The position numbers were made by a program, and so were the translations under genes. This document shows positions 61,060 through 64,000 of a stretch of 64,000 nucleotides of DNA, one piece after another. Each line of letters starts with the position of its first letter. Positions within the stretch are counted from its first letter, which is position 1. A model generated the notes under the pieces. The model made no database searches. It was given only the letters and a program-made list of their open reading frames with translations, and was not told where the DNA came from. This stretch comes from Microbacterium enclense (GTDB taxonomy: Bacteria > Actinomycetota > Actinomycetes > Actinomycetales > Microbacteriaceae): NCBI GenBank assembly GCA_038182865.1, contig CP116226.1:2480001-2544000 (forward strand), given 5' to 3'.

Positions 61060-61731
61060 ATGACTGCGCCCGTTACCGACCTCGCCCGCTACATCGACCA
61101 CACGCTGCTCAAGCCCGAGGCCACGCGCGCCGACGTGGAGCGCATCATCGCTGAGGGCGCCGAGCTCGGGACGTACAGTGTGTGCCTGTCACCGTCGTTC
61201 CTCCCGGTCGAGGTTCCCGCCGGCCTCAAGGTCGCCGTGGTCTGCGGCTTCCCCAGCGGGAAACACCACGCTGAGGTCAAGGCCGCCGAGGCGGCGCTGT
61301 CGGTGGCACAGGGCGCCGACGAGATCGACATGGTCATCGACATCGGTGCGGCCATCGACGGGCGCTATGAGGTCGTCGAGGCCGAGATCCGCGCGGTGCG
61401 CCTCGCCGCTCCCGCCCCCACTGTCCTGAAGGTGATCATCGAGTCGGCAGCGCTCTCCGACGAGGCCATCGTCGCGGTGTGCGAGGCCGCGGTCGCCGCC
61501 GGCGCCGACTTCGTCAAGACCTCCACGGGATTCCACCCCGCGGGCGGGGCCAGCGTGCACGCGGTACAGCTCATGAAGCGCACCGTGGGCGACCGCGCCG
61601 AGGTCAAGGCATCCGGGGGCATCCGCACGCGCGCGGCCGCCGAAGAGATGATCGCCGCGGGCGCCACGCGGCTGGGGTTGTCGTCGAGCCGCGACATCCT
61701 CGCCGACCGTTCCGCGAGCGGCGACTACTGA
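61060..61731 (+). CDS. deoC: Deoxyribose-phosphate aldolase
   Basis: Cleaves 2-deoxyribose 5-phosphate to acetaldehyde and glyceraldehyde 3-phosphate. The 223-residue TIM barrel has the N-terminal IDHTLLKPEAT, VVCGFPSGKHH, the Schiff-base Lys153 in FVKTSTGFHPAGGAS and KASGGIRTRAAAEEM. ATG 61060 has AAGGAG 5 nt upstream. It is a single gene, with tRNA-Thr following. Confidence 0.96.
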   Translation: MTAPVTDLARYIDHTLLKPEATRADVERIIAEGAELGTYSVCLSPSFLPVEVPAGLKVAVVCGFPSGKHHAEVKAAEAALSVAQGADEIDMVIDIGAAIDGRYEVVEAEIRAVRLAAPAPTVLKVIIESAALSDEAIVAVCEAAVAAGADFVKTSTGFHPAGGASVHAVQLMKRTVGDRAEVKASGGIRTRAAAEEMIAAGATRLGLSSSRDILADRSASGDY

Positions 61732-61795
61732 CGCGTACCTGGTGACGCGCTGGAGCATGTAAGATCGATGATCGTGCACGCGACAGCGCGCACAC

Positions 61796-61871
61796 GCCGC
61801 CTTAGCTCAGACGGCAGAGCGATTCACTCGTAATGAATAGGTCAAGGGTTCGATTCCCTTAGGCGGCTCCA
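61796..61871 (+). tRNA. tRNA-Thr (anticodon CGT)
   Basis: Acceptor stem GCCGCCT/AGGCGGC, D-arm AGCTCAGACGGCAGAGC, anticodon loop CTCGTAA with CGT (decodes ACG), T-arm AAGGGTTCGATTCCCTT and an encoded CCA at 61869-61871. A likely -10 TAAGAT is about 30 nt upstream. Confidence 0.97.
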
Positions 61872-61874
61872 CGA

Positions 61875-61904
61875 CAGAAGGCCCGGGTTCTCCCGGGCCT
61901 TCTG
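61875..61904. terminator. Bidirectional terminator
   Basis: A 13-bp perfect stem CAGAAGGCCCGGG (61875-61887) with its complement (61892-61904) and a TTCT loop. It ends the tRNA-Thr transcript and the convergent secreted-protein gene. Confidence 0.8.
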
Positions 61905-61908
61905 CCGT

Positions 61909-63369
61909 TCACGGGAGCGTCGGTGCGGGGGGTGCCTTCGCTTCCGGGATCTCGACGTCGGGCCCCGTCGGCGCCCGCAGATCGCCCGCGGTCGAACCGC
62001 GTCGCTGCGTCGAGCCCGCGGCATCCTTGTCGGCGTCGCTCTTGTCCTCCTCGACGACGATGGGGTGCGCCTCGGCGTAGGGATCGTGACGGATGCCGGT
62101 CACCTGCCACGACACCTTCACCCCGCCGCGGTCGGTGCGGATGTCGAAGGAATTGCCGCCGACCTCGCGCGACACGGCGACCTGGGCGAAGTCGCCGATC
62201 ACGGTGAGCTGGTATCGGAAGTCACGATTCAGCGCCTCGAAGTACTCGGGGAGGGCGACGGTCGCGTTGCCCGCGTCGTCGGTGACGGTCGTGCCGTTGT
62301 AGACGTTCATCATGTCGGGCGACTCGACGAACGAGTGCGAAAGCCATCTGTTGTCGGGATCGAGCGGGTGATCGATCTTGAACGACCCGGCGCTCTTGCT
62401 GAGGGTGCCGTTGACGTGCACGCGTCCCTGGGCGAACATCGCGTAGCCGTCGGGGCTCGAGGTCGTGCCGTACACGCCGTAGTTCTGGCCCGTCGTCCCG
62501 ACAGCCGCCCCGTAGAGCCCCCAGGCCGTGCCCTGGCCCCACACCCCGACGTAACCGGAGTCGCCGCGGACGCCGGCCGTCGTTCCGCCACTGCCGTACA
62601 CGGAATACTGACCGCCCTCGGCGAGCACGGCCTGCGCGGTACCGGAGACGGAGGCTTGCGCGTGGACGCCGATGCGCCCGGTCCCGCGGACGCCGACCCC
62701 GGAGTCCACGTTCGTGTTCGCACCCAAGACCGCCGTGACGCCCGCGGTGGAGCCGTACACGCCGGTGGGCCCCGAGAAGTATCCGCCCGTGTTGTTCCCG
62801 TTGCCGATGACCCCGTAGTTGGCCGACGTCCCGAGCACACCCCCCGAGGGGCCCGTGGCGATGACGCCGTAGTAGTTCGTGGAGGTCGCTTGGAGGGCCG
62901 TTCCGGACGTGGAGCGCACATCGGCGCCGACACCCGTGGTCGCTTGACCGAAGAGGGCCGTCCCCGCCGTGGCGGTCGCCGAGACACCGCGCGACGTGGT
63001 TCCCCCTGACGTGGAAGCTCGGAGAGCGACGCCCCCGGTGACGACGTGCAGCTTCGCATCGGGGGCGGTGGTCCCGATGCCGATGTTCCCCGTCGGTGCG
63101 ATGCGCATGCGCTCGCTGGTCGTCGTCGAGCCCGTGGCGCAGGTCTTGAAGACGAGCGGCGCGCCGGCGTTCGTGGGCCCGAGGAAGTTCGAGCCGCTCG
63201 TCGTGACCCCCGAGTTCCCGCCCAGCACCCACGCGGTGGTCCCGGGGGCCGCGGCCGCGGGGGAGGCGGCAGCCGTGGCGGCGACCACTCCGGCGGCTCC
63301 TGCCACTGCGGTCGTGAACAGCGCTCGCCTCGGCAGGGCGGCGCCGGAAGGGGCAGGTGGAGTCGACAT
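61909..63369 (-). CDS. Secreted Gly/Tyr-rich repeat protein with tail-spike-like C-terminus
   Basis: A 486-residue exported protein of unknown role. The N-terminus ALPRRALFTTAVAGAAG fits a Tat signal; the cleavage region is SPAAAA. Residues 120-330 are repeats of the form Y/WGVxGxx with GTSANYGVIG, GVYGSTAG, GVRGTG and GVWGQG, a beta-helix-like pattern seen in phage tail fibres and adhesins. The C-terminal module from about residue 335 (HPLDPDNRWLSHSFVESPDMMN, then VALPEYFEALNRDF) occurs in predicted trimeric surface or tail proteins (from memory). The start is ATG 63369. No phage genes adjoin it. Confidence 0.75.
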   Translation of the reverse strand: MSTPPAPSGAALPRRALFTTAVAGAAGVVAATAAASPAAAAPGTTAWVLGGNSGVTTSGSNFLGPTNAGAPLVFKTCATGSTTTSERMRIAPTGNIGIGTTAPDAKLHVVTGGVALRASTSGGTTSRGVSATATAGTALFGQATTGVGADVRSTSGTALQATSTNYYGVIATGPSGGVLGTSANYGVIGNGNNTGGYFSGPTGVYGSTAGVTAVLGANTNVDSGVGVRGTGRIGVHAQASVSGTAQAVLAEGGQYSVYGSGGTTAGVRGDSGYVGVWGQGTAWGLYGAAVGTTGQNYGVYGTTSSPDGYAMFAQGRVHVNGTLSKSAGSFKIDHPLDPDNRWLSHSFVESPDMMNVYNGTTVTDDAGNATVALPEYFEALNRDFRYQLTVIGDFAQVAVSREVGGNSFDIRTDRGGVKVSWQVTGIRHDPYAEAHPIVVEEDKSDADKDAAGSTQRRGSTAGDLRAPTGPDVEIPEAKAPPAPTLP

Positions 63370-63553
63370 CGATATCTCCCATCGGGTGCGGGTGCCGGGC
63401 GACGCACGGCTGGAGGTGACGCTAGGGGCCTCTTTCCCGCGCCGACAAGAGGGATTCGGCGGATTCGTTCCACGGAGTCGCTCGGCATCGAAGCATCGGC
63501 GGGCACGGTCGCGGGGGCCGCCGTACGCTCGGGAACACATCCCGGGAGGCACC

Positions 63554-64000
63554 ATGACGCTCGTACCCCCTCTTCGCGTCACGCGGCGTCGCATCCGGGT
63601 CTGCCTGGCCGTCGTCGTGTTCGGACTCGTCGTCAGCGGCGTGACCGCCTTCCCCCTGCGCGAAGAGCTGGCCCTGGCGCGTGATGTCCTCGCACACCTG
63701 AACGTCGCGTCGATCCTGCCGGGTGCGGTGTGGTGGGTCGACCGGGTCGCGGAGGGACTGGATGCCACGGCCGTGGCGTACCCGTTCATCGCGTACGGCA
63801 CCGATTGGCTGGCGTTCGCCCACCTCCTCATCGCCCTCGCCTTCATCGGCCCTCTAGTCGACCCGGTACGCAACATCTGGGTCATCGTGTGGGGCCTCAT
63901 CGCGTGCGCGGGCATCCTGCCGCTCGCGGCGATCGCGGGAGGCATCCGGGGGCTGCCCCTCGGATGGCAGCTCATCGACATGTCGTTCGGCGTCCTCGCC
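63554..64000 (+). CDS. Membrane protein, cut by window edge
   Basis: The first 149 codons of an unrecognised membrane protein. Three or four hydrophobic segments are visible: near residues 15-33 (VCLAVVVFGLVVSGVTA), 80-98 (YGTDWLAFAHLLIALAFIG), 106-127 (IWVIVWGLIACAGILPLAAI) and a further start at the edge. GGGAGG lies 4 nt before ATG 63554. Its upstream 184 bp also hold the promoter of the divergent secreted protein. The C-terminus lies outside the window. Confidence 0.8.
   Translation, partial: MTLVPPLRVTRRRIRVCLAVVVFGLVVSGVTAFPLREELALARDVLAHLNVASILPGAVWWVDRVAEGLDATAVAYPFIAYGTDWLAFAHLLIALAFIGPLVDPVRNIWVIVWGLIACAGILPLAAIAGGIRGLPLGWQLIDMSFGVLA

Overview
The window is about 70% G+C, uses many GTG and TTG starts, and has gene content and order typical of Actinobacteria. 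I infer a Microbacteriaceae member, probably Microbacterium; no rRNA is present to confirm this. From memory, the chromosomal markers lie in the same order as in Mycobacterium tuberculosis: dnaX, recR, ask, asd, metallophosphoesterase/PBP, RidA, acs, tad locus, topA, holB.

Layout. 1-9760: a cut NUDIX gene, a DeoR regulator, pta-ackA (acetyl-CoA to acetate), a cell-wall-anchored Ig-like protein, and a beta-phosphoglucomutase/GH65 phosphorylase pair for disaccharide use. 10023-16446: dnaX-recR, a ThrE-type exporter and aspartokinase. 16451-19657: a minus-strand nitrilase/APC permease/GntR operon lying between ask and asd. 19800-26633: asd, mqo, tdk, galE, a GntR regulator, a siderophore-interacting protein and a HAD phosphatase. 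26845-31453: a lipoprotein, an LPQTG-anchored serine protease, tRNA-Pro and an LAATG-anchored protein with a likely thioester domain. 31568-36009: metallophosphoesterase, bifunctional PBP, DUF4177 and RidA. 36068-42519: a GntR-prpDBC methylcitrate operon and acs. With pta-ackA and mqo, this gives the region a strong short-chain-acid and central-carbon theme.

42955-54875 is a Tad (Flp pilus-like) locus: TadA ATPase, a fused TadB-TadC, a DUF4244 pilin-like gene, TadE and a Rv3654c-like protein. The pilin-like gene is split in two by an element of about 8.95 kb (45051-54004). The element carries a large serine integrase, a RepA/RecA-like ATPase at the head of a tightly overlapping small-gene operon, a HicA-like gene with a partner, an iteron-like non-coding region and small SH3-like proteins. 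Removing the element at an 8-nt core restores the pilin-like gene in frame. This is the most interesting feature of the window, both as a possible excision switch and as an unfamiliar compact (satellite- or plasmid-like) element.

54827-64000: topA, tmk, holB, a secreted alpha/beta hydrolase, deoC, tRNA-Thr, a secreted repeat protein and a membrane protein cut by the window edge.

At least eleven genes have a TAnnnT hexamer ending 6-7 nt before the start codon and no Shine-Dalgarno, so leaderless transcription appears common. The heptamer GGATGCC/GGCATCC recurs in genes and hairpins with unusual codon choices.
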